Assembly (NCBI GenBank): GCA_020853255.1 | Contig: JADYZI010000467.1 | Coordinates: forward strand, 1 to 11,783 | Direction: 5' to 3' | From: Acidobacteriota bacterium | Lineage (GTDB): Bacteria; Acidobacteriota; Blastocatellia; Pyrinomonadales; Pyrinomonadaceae | Length of the DNA: 11,783 bases | Part shown: positions 1 through 7,186 of the stretch, one piece after another | How the letters are laid out: each line of letters begins with the position of its first letter | Numbering within the stretch: position 1 is the stretch's first letter | The notes under the pieces: generated by a model | Seen by the model: only the letters and a program-made list of their open reading frames with translations | Databases searched by the model: none | What the model was told of the DNA's origin: nothing | Translations under genes and position numbers: made by a program

Positions 1-99
1 GCGTGCCCGAAGCTTGGGGTGATTCACCTTCGAGGCAATTTGTTCTTTTATGATGCAGCAAATTAGGGAAAGTTCTGCATTGCAATTTACATTCTAATA

Positions 100-233
100 G
101 GCGGAAACACAAGCGGTAGCGAGTGTGCCACGATTGCCGCTTGTGAATTGTAGATTTGGATCATTGCTAAGAGATCTTCCGAATCCAAGATCCGAAATCG
201 AGGGGCACACTCCCTACTGGTCGTGTTTCCGCC
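100..233. repeat. Inverted-repeat element, copy 1 (30-bp arms)
   Basis: The left arm is 100-129 and the right arm 204-233. By hand alignment the left arm and the reverse complement of the right arm agree at 26 of 30 positions. Both arms share GGCGGAAACAC at the outer end and GAGTGTGCC at the inner end. The arms differ consistently: the left type has GTAGCGAG where the right type, read outward-in, has GTAGGGAG. Exactly the same asymmetry occurs in the copy at 2738-2864, so the two ends are distinct and the element has an orientation. It resembles REP/BIME-type or MITE-like palindromic elements. No transposase is seen in the window. Confidence 0.85.
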
Positions 234-263
234 TGTTTTTGTGTCCCGCATACTTTAGTTTGC

Positions 264-293
264 GGCGATCTCCCAACCATTCGTATTTCCACC
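264..293 (-). repeat. Degenerate single unit of the 30-bp repeat
   Basis: This aligns without gaps to the right-arm type of the 30-bp repeat at about 23 of 30 positions; the shared core is TCGTATTTCC. It lies exactly 30 bp after the right arm at 204-233 and in the same orientation, giving two right-type units in tandem just upstream of the M14 start codon. It may be an old, decaying copy. Confidence 0.65.
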
Positions 294-316
294 TTTTTTC
301 GACTAAACTTGCCGCT

Positions 317-2731
317 ATGAAAAACATCTCCGCGTCTTTGCGTCTCTGCGTTTTGATCTTTGTTACTGCGGTCGTCGCCGCCTCTCAAACTGTTCCGGCA
401 CCGAAGGACACGCTTGGCTTTACGCCGGGCGATGACAGGAAACTGGCGAGTTGGGCAAGCATCGTCGATTATTTCAAGAAACTCGACGCGGCGAGCGACC
501 GGGTCATTTTCGAAGAGATCGGCAAGACGACAATGGGCGCTCCGTTTGTTTACGCTACGATAAGCTCGCCGGAGAATCTCAAAAACCTCGAGAAATATAA
601 ACAGATAAACGCAAAGTTGGCGGATCCGCGAACGATAGGCGGAAACCCGACCGGTAGGGAGGGTGCCTTTTCGCGCGACGCCGCTGCCAAAAAACTCATC
701 GCCGAAGGCAAAACCATCGTGATGATCACCTGCGGCATACATTCAACCGAGGTTGGCTCGACGCTTTCGTCAATGCTGATTGCGCACCGACTAGCGAGCA
801 GTAATGACGCCGAGATAAAGAAGATCCTCGACAACACGATCATCCTGTTGGTGCCAAGCCTCAATCCTGACGGCGTGGACATCGTCAAAAACTGGTACGA
901 CAAAACGCTCGGCACGCCATACGAAGGCACCGAGCCGCCGGAGCTCTATCACAAATACGTCGGCCACGACAACAACCGCGATTGGTACGCCTTTACGCAG
1001 GTCGAAACGCAGCTCACCGTCGATAAAATTCACAACGTCTGGCACCCGCAGATCGTCCATGACATTCACCAGCAAGGTGCCAACGGCGCACGGCTTTTTC
1101 TGCCGCCGTATATGGAGCCGGTCGAGCCGAACGTGCCGAAACAGATCGTCGAAGGCTATACCGAACTCGGCAACGCGATGGCCGCCGACCTCCGCAAAAA
1201 AGGCCTCGAAGGCATTACGACAAACACGACTTACGACGCATGGACACCCGCACGAGCGTATTCGCATTACCACGGCGGCGTTCGTATCTTAAGCGAAACC
1301 GCCTCCGCAAGGCTCGCCACGCCGGTCAACATCAAATTCGAGAGTCTCCGCGGCGGCGCCGGCGGCTTCGACGCAAAGGTCGCCTCCGAAAAATTCGGCC
1401 CCGTTTGGAAAGGCGGCGAATGGAAACTCGCCAACATAACCAACTACATGACCACGACCGCCTTCAGCCTTCTCGACCACGCCGCCACCAATCGCGAACG
1501 ATGGCTGTCGAGGTTTTATGAGATTGGGAAGGAAGCTGTACGGCCGAGGAAGGCTGGTGAGGTGCGCGGCTTTATTTTTTCAGGGAGCCGCACAATTAAT
1601 GTTCTCGGTCTTCAAGGGATTTTAGAACGAGCCGGGGTTAGGACTCGCCGCTTACGAGAAAAAGATCCATTGGCAGACACCAAGATATTTGTTCGGCTAG
1701 ATCAACCTTACGGGGCGTTTGCCAAGGCGCTGTTGGAACGCCAAGCATACCCGAATCTTTTGGATTCTGAGGGGCATCCAATTTCTCCGTACGATGTAAC
1801 TGCTCATACGATGCCGTTACTTATGGATATAACCGTAAAACCGATTTCGAAGCCAACGGCGATGTCGTTTGACGATACCGAACTAGGTCTTTATGGAGAC
1901 CCTGTGCGCGATTGCACGAAAGAATTTCATTACGGAATATACGATTCCGAAATTCCATCGATGGACGAAGGCTGGACGCGATGGGTTTTTCGCGACTTTC
2001 AATGGATGATACCGGTTGGGGTTAATCCGTGCTCGAAAAATGACCACAATCTTGATCCAACTAACAACAATGTAATTCGAAACAAGCAAAGCGATTCAGT
2101 TAAGGTCATCATCTTTCCCGACCAATCGCCGAACCAGATACTCAACGGCTACCCGAAAGGCTCGATGCCGGACGAATACACGGGCGGTGTCGGAAAGGAA
2201 GGCGTTGAGAATCTCAAGAAGTTTGTCGAATCGGGCGGAACCTTGGTCTTCCTCAACCGCGCGTCCAATTTCGCTATTGAACAATTCGGCCTGCCGATAA
2301 AAGATGTAACCCGCGGCCTCGCACGAAAAGATTTCTTCATCCCGGGCTCGATCCTCCGCACCGAACTCGACACAACAAGCCCGATCGCCAAAGGCATGCC
2401 AAAAGAATCAATTGCGTGGTTTGAGAACAGCCCCGCGTTCGAACTGTCAGAACCGCCTGCGTCAGCGGGCGGCCAGTCTCTCGGCACAACAAACCGGCCC
2501 ACCGCTAACGCAGCGGGTTCCGACATTCGCATCATCGCACGCTATCCGTCCGACCCAAAAGCAATTTTGCTCTCCGGTTGGGCACTCGGTGCCGAAAAGA
2601 TCGCCGGCAAGGCCGCATTGGTCGAGGTAACGATGGGCAAAGGCAAGATCATCCTGTTCGGCTTCCGCCCGCAATACCGCGGCCAGTCGCTGGCAACTTT
2701 TCCGCTGCTATTTAACGCGATCTCGCAGTAA
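317..2731 (+). CDS. Secreted M14-family zinc carboxypeptidase-like protein
   Basis: An 804-aa exported peptidase. The chosen start (ATG 317) puts a typical signal peptide first (MKN, then a hydrophobic run ending VAAS-QT); the frame is open 64 codons further upstream but that part is repeat sequence. M14 zinc ligands are visible as H142-S-T-E145 and a histidine in H248-D-I-H251, and the likely catalytic glutamate is E327 in LSETAS. The C-terminal third has a glutamine-amidotransferase-like fold signature (VIIFPDQSP, then FVESGGTLVFLNR), as in other large M14 proteins of this group. It probably trims peptides in the periplasm or outside the cell; the substrate is unknown. Oddities: residues 108-117 are encoded by a 30-bp repeat unit, residues 712-735 or so by another palindrome, part of the signal peptide by a third repeat, and codon use shifts between about 1500 and 2100. 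No Shine-Dalgarno sequence is obvious. Confidence 0.9.
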   Translation: MKNISASLRLCVLIFVTAVVAASQTVPAPKDTLGFTPGDDRKLASWASIVDYFKKLDAASDRVIFEEIGKTTMGAPFVYATISSPENLKNLEKYKQINAKLADPRTIGGNPTGREGAFSRDAAAKKLIAEGKTIVMITCGIHSTEVGSTLSSMLIAHRLASSNDAEIKKILDNTIILLVPSLNPDGVDIVKNWYDKTLGTPYEGTEPPELYHKYVGHDNNRDWYAFTQVETQLTVDKIHNVWHPQIVHDIHQQGANGARLFLPPYMEPVEPNVPKQIVEGYTELGNAMAADLRKKGLEGITTNTTYDAWTPARAYSHYHGGVRILSETASARLATPVNIKFESLRGGAGGFDAKVASEKFGPVWKGGEWKLANITNYMTTTAFSLLDHAATNRERWLSRFYEIGKEAVRPRKAGEVRGFIFSGSRTINVLGLQGILERAGVRTRRLREKDPLADTKIFVRLDQPYGAFAKALLERQAYPNLLDSEGHPISPYDVTAHTMPLLMDITVKPISKPTAMSFDDTELGLYGDPVRDCTKEFHYGIYDSEIPSMDEGWTRWVFRDFQWMIPVGVNPCSKNDHNLDPTNNNVIRNKQSDSVKVIIFPDQSPNQILNGYPKGSMPDEYTGGVGKEGVENLKKFVESGGTLVFLNRASNFAIEQFGLPIKDVTRGLARKDFFIPGSILRTELDTTSPIAKGMPKESIAWFENSPAFELSEPPASAGGQSLGTTNRPTANAAGSDIRIIARYPSDPKAILLSGWALGAEKIAGKAALVEVTMGKGKIILFGFRPQYRGQSLATFPLLFNAISQ
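327..350 (+). repeat. GCGTCTTTGCG-type short repeat inside the signal peptide
   Basis: The stretch is built from near-tandem octamers (CGTCTTTG, CGTCTCTG) and encodes residues 4-12 of the M14 precursor (ISASLRLCV). The same vocabulary recurs at 7866-7926 and 8323-8340 beside the GxxExxY gene and at 11342-11356 in the pepP promoter. From general knowledge, this kind of repeat, whose other strand reads NAETQRR, is scattered in many bacterial genomes; I could not check that here. Confidence 0.55.
638..667 (+). repeat. 30-bp repeat unit embedded in the M14 coding sequence
   Basis: This matches the right-arm type of the flanking elements (read from the opposite strand) at about 28 of 30 positions, closer than some of the free copies match each other. 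It begins on a codon boundary and supplies exactly ten codons (GGNPTGREGA, residues 108-117). There is no second arm nearby, so it is a solitary unit. Confidence 0.85.
2450..2520. repeat. Palindromic repeat inside the M14 coding sequence
   Basis: The arms 2450-2474 and 2496-2520 are inverted relative to each other and match at about 20 of 25 positions (GAACCGCCTGCG against GAACCCGCTGCG). The loop is 21 nt. The sequence is read in frame and gives a low-complexity linker (PPASAGGQSLG, then PTANAAGS) between FELSE and DIRIIARYP. It differs from the 30-bp repeat family and looks like a second palindromic element type. Confidence 0.75.
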
Positions 2732-2737
2732 ATGACA

Positions 2738-2864
2738 GGCGGAAACACGAGCTGTAGCGAGTGTGCCTTTCGATGTATTCAGAAGCTGGACTCTGCCAAT
2801 TGTATGGCAGAGCATACGGCCGCATACCGCCTCGGGCACACTCCCTACCGGTCGTATTTCTGCC
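2738..2864. repeat. Inverted-repeat element, copy 2 (30-bp arms)
   Basis: The left arm is 2738-2767 and the right arm 2835-2864; they pair at about 25 of 30 positions. It begins seven bases after the M14 stop codon and has the same left/right arm types and orientation as copy 1. The interior is different from copy 1 and contains its own perfect 8-bp hairpin (CTCTGCCA 2791-2798 with TGGCAGAG 2805-2812). Transcribed, the whole unit would fold into a long stem and could act as a 3' stabiliser or weak terminator for the M14 mRNA; that role is inference. Confidence 0.85.
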
Positions 2865-2879
2865 ATTGGATTTTGGAAC

Positions 2880-2908
2880 TTCCGACTGGATGGTTCGTAT
2901 CATATAAT
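2880..2908 (+). promoter_or_regulatory. Putative sigma-70 promoter for the membrane protein/SPFH pair
   Basis: The -10 box TATAAT (2903-2908) is a perfect consensus. At 17 bp spacing the -35 position reads TTCCGA (2880-2885), only 3 of 6. Transcription would start near 2914-2916, about 45 nt before ATG 2961 and inside or at the edge of the dyad at 2911-2954. Confidence 0.5.
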
Positions 2909-2910
2909 CA

Positions 2911-2954
2911 AGGCGACAAACCGTCAGAATCTATTTGGACACGGCTTGTCGCCT
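2911..2954 (+). promoter_or_regulatory. Dyad/hairpin between promoter and start codon
   Basis: A perfect 9-bp inverted repeat, AGGCGACAA (2911-2919) with TTGTCGCCT (2946-2954), continues after one mismatch with four more pairs (CCGT with ACGG) around a 16-nt loop. It ends six bases before ATG 2961 and starts just behind the -10 box. It could be an operator, an RNA hairpin controlling translation of the first gene, or another palindromic repeat; the sequence alone does not decide. Confidence 0.6.
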
Positions 2955-2960
2955 GAGCTG

Positions 2961-3530
2961 ATGCTCATCTTCGTTACAACCTGCCTTATTCTCTTTGCGG
3001 GGATTTCGCTTGCGATCCTGCTGAAAAAACTGTCAAACCAAAGACCTTTGGCGGATAACGACCCAAAGGTTCGCCTTGACGCCGAAACCTACCGCCCGCT
3101 TTTTGCACCGACGGACGAAGACCTTCGGCTGGCCGAAGCGGAGGAAAGAGAACAGTTAACGGCAAAACACGAAGAGGATGAGTGTCTAAAAATCAAGGAA
3201 AGGCTTGCAAAACTAGAGGTTCGTCATAGAAACTGGTCAAAATCGCCAAACCGTGCGGCTACTGCCGAACTGCTTCGTGATGCTCCGCATGCGTACGCCG
3301 GCGACGCGTTTGCTGACTTGTGCGAAGAGATCTCGAACACGTTCCGCGATGGAAAATTGACGGATGTTTCGCCGAAAGACCTTGCGGCGCTTTTGGAATC
3401 GCATTTCTGGCTGCTTCCGGCGGAGCAAAGGACGCCGGGAGCGAGCTTTCGGATCAAAGAGATCGTGGCAAGCCTAAATCAAACCCGAAATTCGGGCGTT
3501 GCGAACAACCGGACCTCAAAGGACAAATAA
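2961..3530 (+). CDS. Small single-pass membrane protein upstream of the SPFH gene
   Basis: A 189-aa protein of no family I recognise. Residues 1-20 or so are a hydrophobic segment (MLIFVTTCLILFAGISLAIL) followed by KK, then a long charged, glutamate- and lysine-rich stretch around residues 50-95 that could form a coiled coil, and a more globular C-terminal part (residues about 100-175). I chose ATG 2961 because it sits right before the membrane segment; the open frame continues upstream to 2763 but through repeat element and promoter sequence. TTG 2946 is a possible alternative start. The stop codon is one base from the SPFH start codon, so the two are almost certainly co-transcribed and probably translationally linked. 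A role as a membrane partner of the SPFH protein is inference from position. Confidence 0.75.
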   Translation: MLIFVTTCLILFAGISLAILLKKLSNQRPLADNDPKVRLDAETYRPLFAPTDEDLRLAEAEEREQLTAKHEEDECLKIKERLAKLEVRHRNWSKSPNRAATAELLRDAPHAYAGDAFADLCEEISNTFRDGKLTDVSPKDLAALLESHFWLLPAEQRTPGASFRIKEIVASLNQTRNSGVANNRTSKDK

Positions 3531-3531
3531 T

Positions 3532-5721
3532 ATGGAAAGTTTAATTCCGCTGATCGTTCTCGCTGTCGCCGGCGTAATAGTGCTCGGCATACTTTGGTAC
3601 ATTGTAACCCGCTTTCTCGTAAACATCGGTGCCACCGAAGTGGGCATTAAGGAGCGTCGATACTTTGGCCGACGAATGCCGCAAGGCCGCGTGGTCGCTA
3701 ACGCCGGCGAGGTCGGTATCCAGGCTGAGGTCTTGAAGCCCGGCCTGCATTTTGTGATGTACCCGATCGAACGTGTCTCGCAAAAGGTCCCGCTGATCGA
3801 GATCGGTGCGGACGAACTCGGCATTCTCGACGCCATCGACGGCGAGCCGATGCCGGCCGGCCGTATCTTCGCACCCGACCGGGCACAGAACGCACACAAC
3901 AATTTCCAGGACCCGATCGCGTTCATCCAGCAGGGCGGCGTCAAAGGCATTCAGCTTCGCACGCTTCCGCCGGGAAAATGGGCGATCCATCCGTATCTGT
4001 TCAACGTGTCGATAGCGAAGGTGACGGTCATTCCACCCGGAAAGGTCGGCGTGATCACCGCCGCAGATGGTTCGCCGCTCGATGCAGGACGCCTGCACGG
4101 CAAGGCGATCCCCGAACACAGAAACTTCCAGGACGCCGAATCCTTTATCTACAATGGCGGCCAAAAAGGCCCGCAGGTTGAGATTTTGACGCCGGGAACA
4201 TACCGAATCCACACAAACTCGCTGCCGCTTGACGGCACCAACGAATTGAACGCCGGCCTGTTCACGGTCCGCCTGTTCGACGCAACGGTCATTACTGAAA
4301 ACCAGATCGGCATGGTCGAAGCTCTCGACGGTGCGCCGCTTGACCCAAGGGATTATGTTGCGTCGCCGGTCCTCGGCCACGACAATTTTCAGGACAGCAA
4401 CGAGTTCATCTCTCGCGGCGGCCAACGCGGCCCGCAGAAAGATATTCTGCTGCCCGGAACCTATTACATAAACCCGCTCGTCTTCAAGGTCATTCTCGAC
4501 ACGGCGAAAGAAGTTCGGCCGGGTGAGGTTGCCGTCGTCGTGTCGAACGTCGGTAAAGACCCGACGCACGAAATCCGCGAGGCGATGGCAAGCAAGATCC
4601 GTCAGAAGATGGAACGCGAGGAACAGGAACAGGTCCACCTTGCGGCCGAGAAACTCGACCGCGTTGACGGCGAAAGCGGCTCGATCGAAGAAATAAAGGC
4701 CGAGCTGAAATCGAGCGACCCGGCCGACCAGCGGCTTGATCAAGGCGCTCACGAGGCCTATGTCGTACCGGAAGGCTATCGCGGAATTCAGGAAGCCGTC
4801 GTAGGGCCGGGCAAGTATTACATCAATACGCTTGCGATCTCGCCGATCATAATCCCGACGACCAATATGACCGTCGAGTGGACCGCGGAGAAACTCGACA
4901 ACTCGTTCGACCCGTTTGCGGTCATTTCAAAAGACGGTTTCACGATGCAGCTCGAGGTACGTGTCGTGTTTCGCGTGAAGCCCGAAGATGCGCCGTTCAT
5001 GGTCGCGAAGATTGGCAACACCGACCGGCTTATCCAAAACGTGATGCATCCGCTGATCGACTCGATCTTCCGAAATCAGGCGTCGGAATCAAGCGCGATG
5101 GCGTATCTGCAGAACCGCCACGAAGAACAGGAACGTGCCGAGGCACGCGTGCGAATGCACTTGCTCAAATATCACGTTGACGTTGTGAACGTCCTCATCT
5201 GCCACATTCATCTGCCCGAAGAGCTGATGAAAACGCAAACCGAAAAGATACTCGCAGAGCAGCGTCAGAACATGTACGACGCGCAACGCGAGGCCGAAAC
5301 GAAACGAATCGAACTCGAAAAAACGAGCGCCCATGCTGACAATCAAAAGAGTCTTATGGAAGCAACGGTCGGCGTCGATATTGCCGCAAAGCGCTCCGAA
5401 CAACGCCAGCGTGAAGCGGACGGCGAGGCATACTACATCTCGTCAACCGGCAAGGCCGAAGCCGAGAAAATGCGGCTGATTGGCGAAGCCCAGGGCGTCG
5501 CCTATCGTGAACAGGTCAACGCCCTCGGCCCGCAAGGCGTGGCACTTGTCGAAACGCTCAAGGTGATCGGCGAAAAAGGTGTCCGTATCACGCCCGACAT
5601 CATGGCATCCGGCGGCGGAGCGAGTGGCGAAGGCGGCGGCATAGGAACTCTGCTGTTACTCAATCTGTTCCGCGACCAGATGCAAAAAGGCGGCGAACCG
5701 TCCGCTAACGGCTCAAAGTAG
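3532..5721 (+). CDS. SPFH/flotillin-like membrane protein with N-terminal repeats
   Basis: A 729-aa protein. A transmembrane helix (about residues 5-30) is followed by three clear tandem units of about 75-90 aa (about 94-168, 169-255, 256-329). Each follows the pattern G-V-x-x-A-x-DG-x-P, then NFQD, F-I-x-x-GG, G-x-Q, L-PG-x-Y-x-I. A fourth, diverged unit from about 330 has a charged insert. The SPFH core begins near 449 (VEWTAEKLDNSFDPF) and leads into a glutamate-rich coiled coil (about 560-680) and a Gly-rich tail with a short hydrophobic segment (GIGTLLLLNLF). SPFH proteins oligomerise at membranes and organise microdomains or scaffold proteases. The start ATG 3532 is backed by AAAGGA (3518-3523) eight bases upstream. 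The frame is open to 3499, but those extra codons overlap the previous gene. No NfeD-type partner gene is adjacent. Confidence 0.88.
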   Translation: MESLIPLIVLAVAGVIVLGILWYIVTRFLVNIGATEVGIKERRYFGRRMPQGRVVANAGEVGIQAEVLKPGLHFVMYPIERVSQKVPLIEIGADELGILDAIDGEPMPAGRIFAPDRAQNAHNNFQDPIAFIQQGGVKGIQLRTLPPGKWAIHPYLFNVSIAKVTVIPPGKVGVITAADGSPLDAGRLHGKAIPEHRNFQDAESFIYNGGQKGPQVEILTPGTYRIHTNSLPLDGTNELNAGLFTVRLFDATVITENQIGMVEALDGAPLDPRDYVASPVLGHDNFQDSNEFISRGGQRGPQKDILLPGTYYINPLVFKVILDTAKEVRPGEVAVVVSNVGKDPTHEIREAMASKIRQKMEREEQEQVHLAAEKLDRVDGESGSIEEIKAELKSSDPADQRLDQGAHEAYVVPEGYRGIQEAVVGPGKYYINTLAISPIIIPTTNMTVEWTAEKLDNSFDPFAVISKDGFTMQLEVRVVFRVKPEDAPFMVAKIGNTDRLIQNVMHPLIDSIFRNQASESSAMAYLQNRHEEQERAEARVRMHLLKYHVDVVNVLICHIHLPEELMKTQTEKILAEQRQNMYDAQREAETKRIELEKTSAHADNQKSLMEATVGVDIAAKRSEQRQREADGEAYYISSTGKAEAEKMRLIGEAQGVAYREQVNALGPQGVALVETLKVIGEKGVRITPDIMASGGGASGEGGGIGTLLLLNLFRDQMQKGGEPSANGSK

Positions 5722-5745
5722 CTGCCGATATTTGCTTTCCGGCTG

Positions 5746-5795
5746 TCGGCCGTTCGCGATCATGATCGCCGGACGGCCGATGGTTTACTCTTTTC
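5746..5795 (+). terminator. Possible terminator after the SPFH gene
   Basis: An imperfect G+C-rich hairpin: TCGGCCGT (5746-5753) pairs with ACGGCCGA (5773-5780), with further pairing CGATC/GATCG inside. A loosely T-rich stretch (TTTACTCTTTT) follows rather than a clean T run, so efficient intrinsic termination is uncertain. It lies 24 nt after the SPFH stop and about 75 nt before the M16 start. Confidence 0.45.
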
Positions 5796-5854
5796 TAGTA
5801 CTCCGCGATACAAATTCGGCGACGAGCGTGTTAGCCTCTAACTTTTCCCAAACG

Positions 5855-7141
5855 ATGAAAGAGAACATTTTTGAAACACGACTCGACAACGGCTTGGTCA
5901 TTCTGACTGACCGAATGGAAGGCGTGCGATCGGCGACACTTGGGTTCTTTTTCCGCGTCGGCGCGCGGCATGAGCCGGCGGAGTTGAACGGTATAACGCA
6001 TTTTATCGAACATTGTGTTTTTAAAGGTTCGATAAAGAGAAACGCCCGAGAGATCGCCGCAGAACAAGATCGGCTCGGCGGAAATCTTGATGCCTTTACG
6101 ACACATGAGGAAACGGGGTTTATATTAAAGGTCGTCGATGACCGGTTCGATAGCGCGTTCGATCTACTCGCAGACATGACCGGCCGCCCTCGGTTCGATG
6201 AAGCCGATCTGGCGAGCGAACGGCGCGTGATCGTGGAAGAAATGAAGATGAACGAAGATTCGCCCGAAGAGGTGATAAGCGACATCTTTCACCGCGAATT
6301 CTTCCCGGGCGATCCACTTGGATTGACAATAACCGGCACGCCTGAAACGGTCGCGGCGTTCAACCATCACCTCACCGCTGACTTTCACCATCACGCTTTT
6401 TCGCCCACAAACCTTGTCATCGCCGCCGCCGGCAATGTCGATCACGAACACCTGCTCGAACTTGTGCGGAGTTCAAGCTTTGGCGAGTCTCACATCAAGA
6501 ACGGCCAACAAAAGCGTGAATGCCGAACACCGGTGATCGCTGCTCCTTTTGTCATCGAACAGCGGCCCGACCTCGAACAGGCTCATCTTTTTATTGCAAC
6601 GCCGACAGTAAACGCGCCTGATCCGCGTCGCTACGCGGCGGACCTGCTAGCGTCTATTCTTGGCGGCGGTACGTCCAGCCGGTTGTGGCAGCGTGTCCGC
6701 GAAGACCGTGGCCTTGCATACAGCGTCGGAGCCTCGACCGCGATGTTCCACGACACAGGTTTTATGGCCGTCTCCGCCGCGACCTCGCCCGAACAACTTC
6801 GAGAGGTTGCCGAGATCGTTCTCGACGAACTCGCATCGATTGTTCGCGGCGGCATCAGCGATGACGAACTCGGTCTAATGAAGGATCAAACACGAGCTTC
6901 GATCCTGCTCGGCCTAGAAGATTCCGCCGGCCGCGCCGCAACGCTCGCCCAATGCGAAATGATCCACGGCCGCCAGATCCCGCTCAACGAAACACTTGCA
7001 AATCTTGAGGCCGTCACTGCGGGAGAAATTCAACAGCAAGCGCGTGAATTCCTTCGAACCGAGCAAATTGCACTCATTGCATTGGGTGATCTTGACGACG
7101 CAGTGTTTACTCGCGAAGATCTTGGGATCGGTTCAAAATAA
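5855..7141 (+). CDS. M16-family zinc metallopeptidase (processing peptidase-like)
   Basis: A 428-aa protein, the usual length for the single-chain bacterial M16 group. The inverted zinc motif HxxEH is H49-F-I-E52-H53, and the third ligand is expected at E128/E129 in VIVEEMKMNE, at the normal distance. LGGNLDAFTTHEET is the conserved segment after the motif. The C-terminal half carries GGGTSSRLWQRVREDRGLAYSV, the conserved substrate-contact region. These peptidases degrade or trim peptides inside a clamshell chamber; this one has no signal peptide and is probably cytoplasmic. Start ATG 5855 gives the standard N-terminus (ENIFETRLDNGLVIL). An upstream extension of the frame to 5732 would run through the hairpin and looks non-coding. 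There is no clear Shine-Dalgarno sequence. It may be transcribed on its own or by read-through from the SPFH gene. Confidence 0.92.
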   Translation: MKENIFETRLDNGLVILTDRMEGVRSATLGFFFRVGARHEPAELNGITHFIEHCVFKGSIKRNAREIAAEQDRLGGNLDAFTTHEETGFILKVVDDRFDSAFDLLADMTGRPRFDEADLASERRVIVEEMKMNEDSPEEVISDIFHREFFPGDPLGLTITGTPETVAAFNHHLTADFHHHAFSPTNLVIAAAGNVDHEHLLELVRSSSFGESHIKNGQQKRECRTPVIAAPFVIEQRPDLEQAHLFIATPTVNAPDPRRYAADLLASILGGGTSSRLWQRVREDRGLAYSVGASTAMFHDTGFMAVSAATSPEQLREVAEIVLDELASIVRGGISDDELGLMKDQTRASILLGLEDSAGRAATLAQCEMIHGRQIPLNETLANLEAVTAGEIQQQAREFLRTEQIALIALGDLDDAVFTREDLGIGSK

Positions 7142-7186
7142 ATGACCGTCGGGTTGAATAAGAAGGCTAACAGCTTCTGAATTGGT

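Larger units (their letters stand above)
1..316. other. Non-coding region upstream of the M14 gene
   Basis: I see no gene that can be defended here. One + frame is open from base 1 to a stop at 64-66 and another to a stop near 49-51, so the tail of a gene entering from the left is possible but cannot be shown. From base 100 onward the stretch is mostly repeat units (listed separately). An open frame runs from 125 into the M14 gene, but its first 64 codons are repeat sequence. No confident promoter for the M14 gene was found; TATGAT at 49-54 and TCTAAT at 93-98 are possible -10 boxes without good -35 partners. Confidence 0.5.

Noticed and set aside
125..316. N-terminal extension of the M14 gene to base 125
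   Set aside because: The frame is open, but the sequence is repeat arms and encodes nothing like a protein start; the signal peptide begins at 317.
2763..2960. N-terminal extension of the small membrane protein to GTG 2763
   Set aside because: It runs through the inverted-repeat element, the -10 box and the dyad; the membrane segment starts at ATG 2961.
3541..4752. 403-codon open frame on the - strand
   Set aside because: It is fully antisense to the SPFH gene, which has clear repeats and domains; the shadow protein has no recognisable features and follows the codon bias of the + strand gene.
5698..5715. Possible half copy of the 2450-2520 palindrome at the end of the SPFH gene
   Set aside because: It shares CCGCTAACG with one arm, but the match is too short and lacks a second arm.
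6076..6086. GGCGGAAAT in the M16 gene as another 30-bp repeat copy
   Set aside because: Only the first eight or nine bases match; it encodes the conserved LGGNLDAF motif of M16 peptidases.
7161..7178. Hairpin between the convergent M16 and queC genes as a terminator
   Set aside because: Only about five base pairs (AGAAG/CTTCT) and no T run on either strand.
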